Below are positions 1-6,661 of a stretch of DNA of 12,650 bases, piece by piece (within the stretch, counting starts at the first letter, position 1; the number at the start of each line of letters is the position of its first letter). Source of the stretch: an uncultured Thiotrichaceae bacterium (lineage in GTDB: Bacteria > Pseudomonadota > Gammaproteobacteria > Thiotrichales > Thiotrichaceae); assembly GCA_938038645.1 (NCBI GenBank), contig CALHTA010000331.1, positions 1-12,650 of the forward strand. The letters are read 5' to 3'. The notes under the pieces are model-generated. The model ran no database searches. It was not told the DNA's origin and worked only from the letters and a program-made list of their open reading frames with translations. The position numbers were made by a program, and so were the translations under genes.

Positions 1-168
1 TGCTCGCTGTACTTTTTTGAGTGCAGTTTCATGAGCTAATGAGCTTTGGTCATTTTGCATAACTGCTGCAAGGCCAGCATAGGCTACCGCAGTCATTAGT
101 GAGAAAATGGCCATCGCTACTAGCAATTCTACTAGCGTGAAACCTTGAGTTTTTCGCTTAAGCCTCAT
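1..168 (-). CDS. gspJ: Type II secretion minor pseudopilin GspJ (N-terminal part, cut by window edge)
   Basis: Only the first 56 codons are present; the rest lies beyond the left edge. The protein starts MRLKRKTQ and then has a prepilin peptidase site, G9|FTLVE, with Glu at mature position 5 and a hydrophobic helix (about residues 10-32). This is the type III signal of pseudopilins, cleaved and methylated by GspO/PilD. GspJ is assigned from its place directly after gspI and from the helix style (VELLVAMAIFSLM). In the family, GspJ joins GspI and GspK in the tip complex of the periplasmic pseudopilus. The ATG overlaps the gspI stop (ATGA), implying translational coupling. The start of a GspJ-like protein is clear, but the body that would confirm it is not visible. 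Confidence 0.88.
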   Translation of the reverse strand, partial: MRLKRKTQGFTLVELLVAMAIFSLMTAVAYAGLAAVMQNDQSSLAHETALKKVQRA

Positions 169-554
169 AACTTTGCAATATATCCAGTCACTGAAGCGGC
201 CAGATCATCGTCATCCGCACCTTCTAATCGAACATCAATAGTTACTCTTAAAACTTCATCAATCTCGGTAGCTTCCGCTTTCTGCCTCCAAATCCAAGTT
301 CTAGACATCATCTCCTCTTTGCCACTTTCAGCTCTGACCGGAAACTGACGTCTCAACTTCAACGTTCCAAGTTGGTTTAGGCCAACCCATTGAGCAGCCG
401 TCCTGTCAGCTAAAGCGGATCCATTAGTCGCTGCGCCAATGGCCACCTTAGCTGCTGTTCCAAGTGCAGTCGCAACAATTAGCAAAGCAATAAGTACTTC
501 TATTAAGGTGAAACCCAAATTTCTTGTTTTGAATCTAGCCGCGCTATTCTTCAT
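165..554 (-). CDS. gspI: Type II secretion minor pseudopilin GspI
   Basis: A 129-residue pseudopilin. The prepilin cleavage site is G14|FTLIE, followed by a hydrophobic helix to about residue 38. The body carries GspI family features: a WVGLNQL segment, an RTWIWR segment, and a C-terminal strand region (LRVTIDVRL). GspI is a tip-complex component of the type II pseudopilus and contacts GspJ and GspK. I chose the ATG at 554 because an AGGA Shine-Dalgarno sits 8 nt before it. A GTG at 578 in the same frame would add 8 residues and overlap gspH by 35 bp with less support. With the chosen start the overlap with the gspH stop is 11 bp. The C-terminal part contains an acidic run (ADDDD). Confidence 0.92.
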   Translation of the reverse strand: MKNSAARFKTRNLGFTLIEVLIALLIVATALGTAAKVAIGAATNGSALADRTAAQWVGLNQLGTLKLRRQFPVRAESGKEEMMSRTWIWRQKAEATEIDEVLRVTIDVRLEGADDDDLAASVTGYIAKL

Positions 555-1062
555 TAAACGATTCCTGTTTAGATTCACCTAGCGGGTCAAACTTCAAACT
601 CAAATATTGCTGTTCGGAAAGCGCTAACTGGTACTCAAAGGGACTCATCTCACCACTTGAGTAAAATAGAATGACAGGTTTGATAAGCTCAGGGTCATCA
701 GAAATTTCAGGAAAGAACTCAACACCCTCAATAAAAATCTTGTGCTTGAAGGCGCTGTCTATTGGTTGGACCTGAAGCGGCTCTTCCTCAAACTCTTCCC
801 AGCTAGAATTGACTCGTTGCACAAACTTGTAACTCTCATCATCAATCATCAAACCCAAATCTTGTGATTGCAATATCGCCTGAGTTTGCGCGTAGACAAT
901 TTTAGACTGGAACCGATCCATCTCAGTTTGCATCATCTCGGCCCTATCCCCTGGAAGATAAGGCACAACGAATGCTGTAAGGACGGCCATCATCGCAATG
1001 ACGACCATCACCTCAAGTAAGGTAAAGCCCTGATTTTTTTTATAATTCTCAGGATTTCTCAT
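544..1062 (-). CDS. gspH: Type II secretion minor pseudopilin GspH
   Basis: A 172-residue pseudopilin with a prepilin peptidase site at G12|FTLLE and a hydrophobic helix running to about residue 37. The following region (AQTQAILQSQDLGLMID, then YKFVQ) matches the conserved GspH layout after the helix, including the QDLGL motif. GspH is thought to link the GspI-J-K tip to the GspG shaft of the periplasmic pseudopilus. The mature domain is strongly acidic (EEFEEEP, ISDDPEL). It starts 10 bp after the gspG stop with only a weak Shine-Dalgarno, so translation probably depends on coupling to gspG. Its end overlaps gspI by 11 bp. Confidence 0.92.
   Translation of the reverse strand: MRNPENYKKNQGFTLLEVMVVIAMMAVLTAFVVPYLPGDRAEMMQTEMDRFQSKIVYAQTQAILQSQDLGLMIDDESYKFVQRVNSSWEEFEEEPLQVQPIDSAFKHKIFIEGVEFFPEISDDPELIKPVILFYSSGEMSPFEYQLALSEQQYLSLKFDPLGESKQESFNEE
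563..566 (-). promoter_or_regulatory. Ribosome binding site deciding the gspI start
   Basis: AGGA on the minus strand, 8 nt before the ATG at 554. It lies inside the end of gspH. It favours this ATG over the upstream in-frame GTG at 578. Confidence 0.6.
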
Positions 1063-1072
1063 AGCCAGATGA

Positions 1073-1507
1073 TTACTTTAACTGCCAACTTCCAATATCG
1101 TCATCGCTTTTACGCCCATCAGGGCCAAATGAGAAAATATCAAAGTCTTCATGAGTACCGGGATTTAAATACTGATATGGATTACCCCATGGATCGACAG
1201 GTACCTTATCAAGTTGCTTCTTCCATCGACTGCTAGGCTCTGGCGACCCACTTGGCTTGCTTACCAATGCTTCCAGTCCCTGCTCAGTACTTGGTAAATT
1301 GAAATTATCTAGTTTATAAAAACCAAGCGTACCCTTTATGTTTTTAATCTCAATCCTAGCGGCATCTTCCTGAACACCAGAAAACTTGTCTATAATGTTT
1401 GGCGCAACAATAGCCCCAATAATAGCAATAATTGTTACGACCACTATTATCTCAAGCAGTGTGAAACCCTTTTGCGAAGAAAGGCTACGCATGTTTCTTG
1501 TTCGCAT
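1073..1507 (-). CDS. gspG: Type II secretion major pseudopilin GspG
   Basis: This 144-residue protein is the major shaft subunit of the type II secretion pseudopilus. The prepilin site is G14|FTLLE, with an N-terminal helix to about residue 60. Family landmarks are all present: FYKLDN (63-68), LPSTEQGLEAL (71-81), VPVDPWGNPYQY (102-113), and a C-terminal calcium loop region DIFSFGPDG...DDDIGSW (123-141) with the aspartates expected to hold structural calcium. The length is typical. The ATG at 1507 has an AGG about 10 nt upstream; a second ATG at 1492 would shorten only the leader. This is the first gene of the minus-strand run gspG-H-I-J. The usual upstream neighbours gspC-gspF are not here, so the secretion locus is split or rearranged. 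Confidence 0.96.
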   Translation of the reverse strand: MRTRNMRSLSSQKGFTLLEIIVVVTIIAIIGAIVAPNIIDKFSGVQEDAARIEIKNIKGTLGFYKLDNFNLPSTEQGLEALVSKPSGSPEPSSRWKKQLDKVPVDPWGNPYQYLNPGTHEDFDIFSFGPDGRKSDDDIGSWQLK

Positions 1508-1537
1508 ATTTTTAAAACCTGTTATTGTTTAATGACT

Positions 1538-1565
1538 TATTTATCAATTTTGCCACACTTGCCAA
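1538..1565 (-). promoter_or_regulatory. Possible sigma-70 type promoter for gspG
   Basis: On the minus strand, TTGGCA (1560-1565) could be a -35 element, with TAAATA (1538-1543) as a poor -10 after a 16 nt spacer. This would give an untranslated leader of roughly 24 nt before gspG. The -35 matches well but the -10 does not. The -35 lies inside the imperfect dyad at 1549-1566. Confidence 0.3.
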
Positions 1566-1566
1566 A
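1549..1566. promoter_or_regulatory. Imperfect dyad between gspG and rhombosortase gene, candidate operator
   Basis: Two 7-base half sites, TTTGCCA and TGCCAAA, face each other across a 4-base centre. Six of seven positions pair. The site sits in the 72 bp divergent gap, overlaps the possible gspG -35, and lies 14 bp before the rhombosortase ATG. The geometry suits a dimeric regulator, but no regulator is identified. Confidence 0.3.
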
Positions 1567-1579
1567 CTTAACCAAACAA

Positions 1580-2155
1580 ATGAATTTGAAACTACTCATT
1601 ACGATCTTAGCGGTTTCTCTGCTTAGTTTTTTGCTGCAGTTTTGGCAACCAGAGCTTTTGTATATTAGGGAAGCTGTATCTCAAGGGGAAGTATGGCGTA
1701 TATTTACATCGCAACTTGTTCACACGAACTGGCCTCACTATCTTCTTAATATCAGTAGCGTTTGGTTATTTGCACTTCTATTCTATACAACTATAAATTT
1801 TAAAACATTTACCATAAATTTATTTTTATTGGTTGTAGCCGTTGGTTTATGCCTACATCTTTGGGAACCCACAATACTCTGGTACGCGGGTCTGTCTGGG
1901 GCTATTTACGGCCTTTACCTAATTGGGGCTTACTCTGCGCTAAAAAGCAATGATTACCTGATAGGAGTAGGCACTGCCGTATTAATTATTGGCAAGGTTT
2001 CTTATGATCATTGGTTTGGCCCACTCCAAGACAATTCTGCTCTAATTGAGGCACGTGTTGTCACAGAAGCACATGAATACGGAGTAATGGCTGCCTTAGT
2101 CTTAATTTTCTCTGACGCTGCTTATCGCCACATCAGAGAAAAGTTGTCAAATTAG
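1580..2155 (+). CDS. rrtA: Rhombosortase, rhomboid-family intramembrane serine protease
   Basis: A 191-residue membrane protein of about six hydrophobic segments with rhomboid landmarks: H48-TNWP-H53-YLL-N57 in the second helix region, the catalytic serine motif G104-LSG (Ser106), and catalytic His165 followed by EYG. This compact form matches rhombosortases, which in the family cut the C-terminal GlyGly-CTERM anchor of exported proteins; many of these proteins are type II secretion substrates. The gene diverges from gspG with 72 bp between, supporting a link to secretion. The ATG at 1580 is chosen because the first membrane helix begins at once. It has no clear Shine-Dalgarno; longer starts (ATG 1532, TTG 1472) would add a nonhydrophobic leader, and the latter overlaps gspG. 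A general rhomboid protease is the alternative. No GlyGly-CTERM protein is encoded in this window. Confidence 0.85.
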   Translation: MNLKLLITILAVSLLSFLLQFWQPELLYIREAVSQGEVWRIFTSQLVHTNWPHYLLNISSVWLFALLFYTTINFKTFTINLFLLVVAVGLCLHLWEPTILWYAGLSGAIYGLYLIGAYSALKSNDYLIGVGTAVLIIGKVSYDHWFGPLQDNSALIEARVVTEAHEYGVMAALVLIFSDAAYRHIREKLSN

Positions 2156-2171
2156 CAAGCCGTTTAGCTTG
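2156..2171. terminator. Small inverted repeat at the rrtA/purD convergent junction
   Basis: CAAGC and GCTTG form a perfect 5 bp stem with a 6 nt loop, starting right after the rhombosortase stop and covering the purD stop. It is placed as a shared bidirectional terminator would be. The stem is short and no clear T run follows on either strand, so intrinsic termination is doubtful. Confidence 0.2.
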
Positions 2172-3462
2172 ATTGCGGAGCAGTTTCCCGTGCAATCGCT
2201 CGATAGCCAATATCAGTGCGATAATACACATTATCCCAACTAATTTGATTCGTCAGGGAGTAAGCTTTTTCCTGAGCGGCAGTCACTGTATCACCCAAAC
2301 CAACGGCACAAAGCACCCTGCCCCCAGCCGTTACTACTCCTTGCTCCTTCAATGACGTGCCCGCATGAAAAACTTTCGTTTCTTCAGATGGCATTTTTGG
2401 TAGGCCATTAATAACCACACCCTTAGCATAGTCATTGGGGTAACCTCCAGCCGCTAACACTACTCCAAGCGCGGCTCTAGAGTCCCACTCTGTACTCACC
2501 TGCTTTAAATTACCATCGAGTGCATGCTCCAATAGCTCCACTAAATCGGACTTTAATCTCATCATGATTGGTTGAGTTTCAGGATCTCCAAAGCGCACAT
2601 TAAACTCTAAAACTTTTATTGAGCCCTTTGGTGAAACCATCACACCTGCATATAAAAAGCCTGTAAATGAACATCCCTCAGCCGCCATTCCCTGCACCGT
2701 TGGATTTATCACTTGCTCCATAATTAAATTATGTACCTTAGGAGTAACAACCGGGGCCGGTGAATAAGCTCCCATGCCTCCAGTATTAGGACCAAGATCA
2801 CCGTTGTCGCGCGCTTTATGATCTTGGGAGCTCGCCATCGGTATACTAGTCGTTCCATCCGCAACCACTATAAAGCTTGCTTCTTCACCAACTAGAAACT
2901 CTTCTATGACCACACGGTGCCCAGCATTTCCAAAAGCATTGCCTGCTAGCATGTCATTTATTGCATCAATTGCTTCCTGTTCGGTTTGAGCAATAATAAC
3001 GCCCTTACCAGCAGCTAAACCATCAGCCTTTACTACAATTGGTGCGCCGACTGATTTCACATAGGCGACCGCGTCATCAATCTCCGTGAAGTTTCCATAA
3101 GCGGCAGTTGGGATGTTATGACGTGCAAGGAAGTCTTTGGCAAACGCTTTTGATCCCTCTAACTGGGCTGCCAATTGTGTTGGGCCAAAACAACGCAAGC
3201 CTGCTTCTGCAAACTGATCAACAATTCCGGCAACCAAGGGAGCTTCAGGGCCAATGACGGTTAATCCAATTTCGTTATCTCTAGCAAACGACAGTAGGCC
3301 ATTAATATCATCGGAAGATATTGCTACGTTTTCGACGCCAGATTCTAAGGCCGTTCCAGCATTACCTGGTGCCACAAATACTGTTGTAACTTTAGATGAT
3401 TGAGCAATTTTCCACGCCAATGCGTGCTCACGCCCGCCGCTTCCTACCAGCAATACCTTCAT
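2164..3462 (-). CDS. purD: Phosphoribosylamine-glycine ligase (GAR synthetase)
   Basis: This cytoplasmic enzyme joins glycine to 5-phosphoribosylamine with ATP, the second step of de novo purine synthesis. The 432-residue length is normal. The N-terminal fold begins MKVLLVGSGGREHALAWK with the glycine-rich loop at 7-13. The ATP-grasp domain (about 100-330) shows KADGLAAGKGV (145-155), EEFLVGEEASF (187-197) and the metal-binding NVRFGDPETQ (288-297). The C-terminal domain ends with TDIGYRAI. An AGGA lies about 10 nt before the ATG. In many gammaproteobacteria purD follows purH; here it stands alone, divergent from ispH and convergent with the rhombosortase gene. It looks intact, with no missing motifs. 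Confidence 0.98.
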   Translation of the reverse strand: MKVLLVGSGGREHALAWKIAQSSKVTTVFVAPGNAGTALESGVENVAISSDDINGLLSFARDNEIGLTVIGPEAPLVAGIVDQFAEAGLRCFGPTQLAAQLEGSKAFAKDFLARHNIPTAAYGNFTEIDDAVAYVKSVGAPIVVKADGLAAGKGVIIAQTEQEAIDAINDMLAGNAFGNAGHRVVIEEFLVGEEASFIVVADGTTSIPMASSQDHKARDNGDLGPNTGGMGAYSPAPVVTPKVHNLIMEQVINPTVQGMAAEGCSFTGFLYAGVMVSPKGSIKVLEFNVRFGDPETQPIMMRLKSDLVELLEHALDGNLKQVSTEWDSRAALGVVLAAGGYPNDYAKGVVINGLPKMPSEETKVFHAGTSLKEQGVVTAGGRVLCAVGLGDTVTAAQEKAYSLTNQISWDNVYYRTDIGYRAIARETAPQSS

Positions 3463-3490
3463 GCGATAACAATCCTAAAACAAACGCAGT

Positions 3491-3521
3491 ATTCTACCCT
3501 TTATTAATCAGCATTTCACAA
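3491..3521 (-). promoter_or_regulatory. Possible sigma-70 promoter for purD
   Basis: On the minus strand, TAGAAT (3491-3496) is a good -10 element (5 of 6 consensus bases). TTGTGA (3516-3521) is the nearest -35-like hexamer, but the 19 nt spacer is longer than usual. The leader to the purD ATG would be short, about 20-25 nt. No recognisable PurR operator accompanies it. Confidence 0.35.
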
Positions 3522-3553
3522 TACAGACCCTATATCCTCACGAATAACCCCAA

Positions 3554-3571
3554 AAATCAGCTTTGTGATTT
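3554..3571. promoter_or_regulatory. Perfect AAATCA-N6-TGATTT dyad upstream of ispH
   Basis: AAATCA (3554-3559) and TGATTT (3566-3571) are exact inverted copies separated by six bases. The right half overlaps the candidate ispH -35 hexamer, the position expected of an operator. It does not match the CRP, FNR or IscR consensus sequences that I know. An 18 bp dyad with six-base arms can arise by chance in AT-rich DNA. Confidence 0.25.
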
Positions 3572-3596
3572 ACCCAAAGGCAATAACTGATACAAT
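3569..3596 (+). promoter_or_regulatory. Likely ispH promoter with extended -10
   Basis: TGATACAAT combines an extended -10 TGn with TACAAT (3591-3596, 5 of 6 consensus). A -35-like TTTACC (3569-3574, 4 of 6) lies 16 nt upstream. Transcription would start near 3603, giving a leader of about 20 nt before the ATG at 3623. This is the best promoter in the window. Confidence 0.5.
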
Positions 3597-3622
3597 TATT
3601 TTTTGTCTAAAGAAGCCTAATC

Positions 3623-4561
3623 ATGCAAGTAACCTTAGCTAACCCTCGTGGATTTTGTGCTGGTGTTGATCGAGCCATCGATATTGTAGACCGCGCGATT
3701 GAATTGCTCGGTGCACCGATCTATGTACGGCATGAGGTGGTGCATAATAAATTTGTTGTGGACAACCTTCGTGATAAGGGAGCGGTATTTGTTCAGGAGC
3801 TCGATGAGGTCCCTGATGGCAAAACCGTTATCTTTAGTGCCCATGGTGTTTCAAAGAAAGTCCAAGATGAAGCTAAACGTCGCGGATTAAAAGTGTTTGA
3901 TGCCACCTGCCCTCTTGTGACTAAAGTACACATGGAAGTCGTTCGTTATAGCCGTGAAGGCCGCGAAACAATTTTAATCGGCCACCGAGGCCACCCTGAA
4001 GTTGAAGGCACCATGGGTCAATACGACACTAGCTTTGGGGGATCAATCTATCGGGTTGACTCAGAAGAAGAAGTCAACGCCTTAGATATTAAAAATCCAG
4101 AAAAAATTGGTTTCGTAACCCAAACTACTTTATCAGTAGATGATACAAACACGGTGATTGAAGCGCTTAAGCTTCGTTATCCAAATATCGAATCTCCTAA
4201 GAAAGATGATATTTGCTATGCCACACAAAACAGGCAAGACGCCTTGAAAAAGCTTGTTGATCAGTGTGATTTAGTATTTGTCGTAGGTTCACCCAATAGC
4301 TCAAACTCAAACCGTTTACGCGAGATCGCAGAAAAACGCGGTGTTCCCGCGTATCTAATAGACGGTGCAGAGGACATAAAGCCGGAGTGGCTTGATGGCA
4401 AAAAGAATATTGGTCTGACTGCAGGAGCATCAGCACCTGAAGTATTAGTTCAGCAGGTGACTGACCGTCTCAACGAAATGGGCGCAACCATCATGCCCGA
4501 TACGCAAGGTATCGTTGAGACCGTTTCCTTTGTTTTACCAAAGGAATTACGCAATCAATAA
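3623..4561 (+). CDS. ispH: 4-hydroxy-3-methylbut-2-enyl diphosphate reductase (LytB)
   Basis: IspH is the last enzyme of the MEP isoprenoid pathway. It reduces HMBPP to isopentenyl and dimethylallyl diphosphate using a [4Fe-4S] cluster. The three cluster cysteines are present: Cys12 (NPRGFCAGV), Cys96 (DATCPLV) and Cys198 ([10 protein letters not shown]). Substrate-site residues are also visible: EVVH41, SAHG (72-75), [11 protein letters not shown] with His124 and Glu126, TQTTLS (166-171), and [10 protein letters not shown] (223-232). The 312-residue length is typical and nothing is missing. A short AGAAG precedes the ATG. It diverges from purD, and its last seven bases overlap the end of the following pseudopilin gene. 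In Pseudomonas, ispH also neighbours minor pilin genes, so the partial neighbourhood is conserved. Confidence 0.98.
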   Translation: MQVTLANPRGFCAGVDRAIDIVDRAIELLGAPIYVRHEVVHNKFVVDNLRDKGAVFVQELDEVPDGKTVIFSAHGVSKKVQDEAKRRGLKVFDATCPLVTKVHMEVVRYSREGRETILIGHRGHPEVEGTMGQYDTSFGGSIYRVDSEEEVNALDIKNPEKIGFVTQTTLSVDDTNTVIEALKLRYPNIESPKKDDICYATQNRQDALKKLVDQCDLVFVVGSPNSSNSNRLREIAEKRGVPAYLIDGAEDIKPEWLDGKKNIGLTAGASAPEVLVQQVTDRLNEMGATIMPDTQGIVETVSFVLPKELRNQ

Positions 4562-5112
4562 TCCTCAAGCCTGACTCTGCCGGTTCTAGCGACATTGATA
4601 ATTTTTGTCGCTCCTGAACCTTCAGGCCCAACACTAAAACTTGCAGGGTTTGGTGGTCGACCAGAAAACCGATAGGAATACGTATCTAATGCTGCCGCTG
4701 TTCCAACAATTGATACGCTTTTAATCGACTGCTGAACTCTTAAAAGCAAGTCAGGATCATTAGTGCCATCACCATCTAAATCACAGGTAGTGGCTGTTGT
4801 GGAATTGTATGTACTGTCTTCGGCACAGTCTGTAAAAATGAGCCAGCCCGCCGCATAATCGTTAGGCGAATCACAGGTTACTCCGTTAGCGCTACCACAA
4901 ATACTGACGGTAATACTGCGCTTAGCGGCTTCACTTCTTGCATACATCAGTGCGCTTAAGAATTCGTTGGAAGCAGATGTAATCCTATTACTCTCTATCA
5001 TCTTACTAAAGCTTGGAATCGCAATACTGGCCAGAACTGAAGCGATACTAATGGTGATTAGCGCTTCGATTAACGTAAAACCCGAGCTACGATGTGTTGA
5101 TGTTGTTTTCAT
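4555..5112 (-). CDS. FimT/GspH-family pseudopilin beside ispH
   Basis: A 185-residue prepilin-like protein. It has a type III signal cleaved at G11|FTLIE, a hydrophobic helix to about residue 34, then the FimT/GspH domain with the typical [19 protein letters not shown] and GWLIFTD stretches. Four cysteines (72, 80, 96, 110) could form two disulfides in the periplasm. Residues 111-121 ([11 protein letters not shown]) look like a calcium-binding loop, a common style at this place in the family. FimT-type proteins are minor pilins of type IV pili, and some take part in DNA uptake. Here it stands alone; the usual pilV, pilW, pilX, pilY1 and pilE partners are not within the window. No strong Shine-Dalgarno precedes the ATG. 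It might be a minor pilin or a secretion pseudopilin; I cannot choose a finer name. Confidence 0.85.
   Translation of the reverse strand: MKTTSTHRSSGFTLIEALITISIASVLASIAIPSFSKMIESNRITSASNEFLSALMYARSEAAKRSITVSICGSANGVTCDSPNDYAAGWLIFTDCAEDSTYNSTTATTCDLDGDGTNDPDLLLRVQQSIKSVSIVGTAAALDTYSYRFSGRPPNPASFSVGPEGSGATKIINVARTGRVRLEDY
4588..4626. repeat. Two adjacent inverted repeats just past the ispH stop
   Basis: AGCGACA (4588-4594) and TGTCGCT (4606-4612) form a perfect 7 bp stem with an 11 nt loop. Immediately after, CCTGA (4613-4617) and TCAGG (4622-4626) form a second stem with a 4 nt loop. Both fall inside the C-terminal coding end of the pseudopilin gene, 26 bp beyond the ispH stop. They may slow or end ispH transcription. 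No T tract follows, so an intrinsic terminator is not shown. Confidence 0.3.
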
Positions 5113-5206
5113 TATTATTTACATCCATGGATATCTTTCATCAGCTTACCAAAATAGGCTGCTAAATTGGGTTAAACATGGACAACTGGTATTGATTCAA
5201 TTATTT

Positions 5207-6658
5207 TTATTGTCGCCAAAATACTGGCGTCATAACAACTAGCAGGGTAAATATTTCAAGACGCCCAAGCAGCATTGACAAACAAAGCACCCACTTCGCA
5301 AAATCATTGATGGAAGCATAGTTCTGGGCTACACCGTCAAGACCCGGTCCGAGGTTATTTAATGTTGCAGCAACGGCAGAGAAGGCCGTAACCTGGTTTA
5401 TTCCGCTTGCCATGATTAGCAGCATGAACAACACAAATACACCGATATAAACTGAAAAGAATCCCCAAACAGCTTGCATAACATTATCGGGTACTGGTTT
5501 TCGATTTAACTTTACAGAGATACGTGCACTCGGGTGAATTAATTTGAGTATTTCACGCATACCTTGCTTCAATAACAGCAACACTCTTACAACTTTCATT
5601 CCGCCGGCCGTAGAGCCTGCACAGCCGCCCATAAAACTTGAAAAAATCAAAAGAGCAGGAACGAATACGGGCCAGTAAGTGTAGTCTGACGTGCTAAATC
5701 CCGTAGTTGTTATCATCGACACGGCTTGAAAGAGCGACACGTAAACTGTTTGACTTAACGTGCTAAATTGATGGCTTAGGTATAAGTACAAGCAGCAAAT
5801 TAAACTGACTACCAACACACAATATAGAAAAAATCTCAGCTCAGAATCTTTCAAATATAATCTTAAATCTTTTTTACGCCAAACGAGAAAATGTAAGCTG
5901 AAATTAGCACTGGATAGCAGCATAAAAACAATGGCTACGCCTTCTATTGCATGGTTTTTAAAATACCCAATACTTTCATCATGCGTAGAAAAACCTCCAA
6001 TGGCAACCGTTGAAAAGCTGTGCCCAACCGCATCAAACCAGTTCATTCCAGCAATTTTATAAGAGACAGCACAGGCCACTGTAAAACCAAAATAAATAAA
6101 CCAAAGAAGTTTTGCTGTTTCCTTAATCCGCGGGGTCAACTTCGAGTCTTTGATGGGGCCGGGAGTCTCGGCACGAAATAGCTGACTACCGCCCACTCCT
6201 AAGATCGGCAATATCGCAACAGCCAATACAATAATCCCCATGCCTCCCAGCCATTGCAATTGCTGCCTGTAAAACAAAATAGAGTACGGCAACCCCTCTA
6301 ATTTCGTAATGACCGTGGCACCCGTCGTCGTTAACGCAGAAATCGATTCAAAAACCGCATCAGTGATACTTAATTCCAATCGAGAGGAAAGAATTAAGGG
6401 TAACGCACCAGAAACGCCTAGCACGCCCCAGAAAAGGATAACCACCAAAAAACCGTCGCGAAGCCGCAACTCACTGCTGGCACTGCGCACAGGAAACCAA
6501 ATCATTGCGCCGCCGATTAACAGCATAAAGAATGATTTTAGAAAGGGTAATAAATCGAGATCATCATAAATCCAGCCTACAATCATTGGGAACAACTGTG
6601 TAAAGCTGAACAGCATCAACAATAAACCAAGAATCCTCTGTATAACGCTATATTGCAT
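5207..6658 (-). CDS. trkH: Trk potassium uptake system membrane subunit TrkH
   Basis: TrkH is the inner-membrane channel-like subunit that takes up potassium under control of TrkA. The 483 residues contain the four pore repeats of the SKT family, with filter segments TTTGAT (110-115), STVAIGGFS (216-224), ITTTGFST (316-323) and ATLNNLGPG (431-439). The HxxD-like opening WFDAVGHSFST and the central GGCAGSTAGGMKVVR loop (344-358) are also typical. Length and N-terminus (MQYSVIQRILGLL) match the family. The ATG lies 3 bp after the trkA stop and has no Shine-Dalgarno, so it probably depends on ribosomes finishing trkA. It is the last gene of the rsmB-to-trkH run. The 94 bp that follow show no convincing terminator, leaving read-through into the pseudopilin gene possible. 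Confidence 0.97.
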   Translation of the reverse strand: MQYSVIQRILGLLLMLFSFTQLFPMIVGWIYDDLDLLPFLKSFFMLLIGGAMIWFPVRSASSELRLRDGFLVVILFWGVLGVSGALPLILSSRLELSITDAVFESISALTTTGATVITKLEGLPYSILFYRQQLQWLGGMGIIVLAVAILPILGVGGSQLFRAETPGPIKDSKLTPRIKETAKLLWFIYFGFTVACAVSYKIAGMNWFDAVGHSFSTVAIGGFSTHDESIGYFKNHAIEGVAIVFMLLSSANFSLHFLVWRKKDLRLYLKDSELRFFLYCVLVVSLICCLYLYLSHQFSTLSQTVYVSLFQAVSMITTTGFSTSDYTYWPVFVPALLIFSSFMGGCAGSTAGGMKVVRVLLLLKQGMREILKLIHPSARISVKLNRKPVPDNVMQAVWGFFSVYIGVFVLFMLLIMASGINQVTAFSAVAATLNNLGPGLDGVAQNYASINDFAKWVLCLSMLLGRLEIFTLLVVMTPVFWRQ

Positions 6659-6661
6659 GTT

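Noticed and set aside
555..578. GTG start at 578 for gspI
   Set aside because: The ATG at 554 has an AGGA at ideal spacing and gives a normal short prepilin leader.
1547..1566. Sigma-54 promoter before gspG (TTGGCA with a second GGCA)
   Set aside because: The GG-to-GC spacing is 8 bases where sigma-54 promoters need 10, and the -12 TTGC element is not formed.
1472..1579. Longer rhombosortase starts at TTG 1472 or ATG 1532
   Set aside because: The added leader is not hydrophobic, has no ribosome site, and the longest version overlaps the gspG start. The rhomboid domain begins at the ATG at 1580.
3478..3494. PurR operator before purD (CAAACG-containing stretch)
   Set aside because: Only the central few bases resemble the PurR box; the required dyad is absent.
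4197..4436. Antisense frame of 79 codons within ispH
   Set aside because: It lies opposite conserved ispH sequence including the third cluster cysteine; no independent coding evidence.
5123..5132. 10 bp palindrome ATCCATGGAT before the pseudopilin gene
   Set aside because: It is short, has no loop, and no promoter element could be placed beside it; chance is sufficient.
5113..5206. Terminator after trkH
   Set aside because: The 94 bp contain no stem of useful length followed by a T run on the minus strand.
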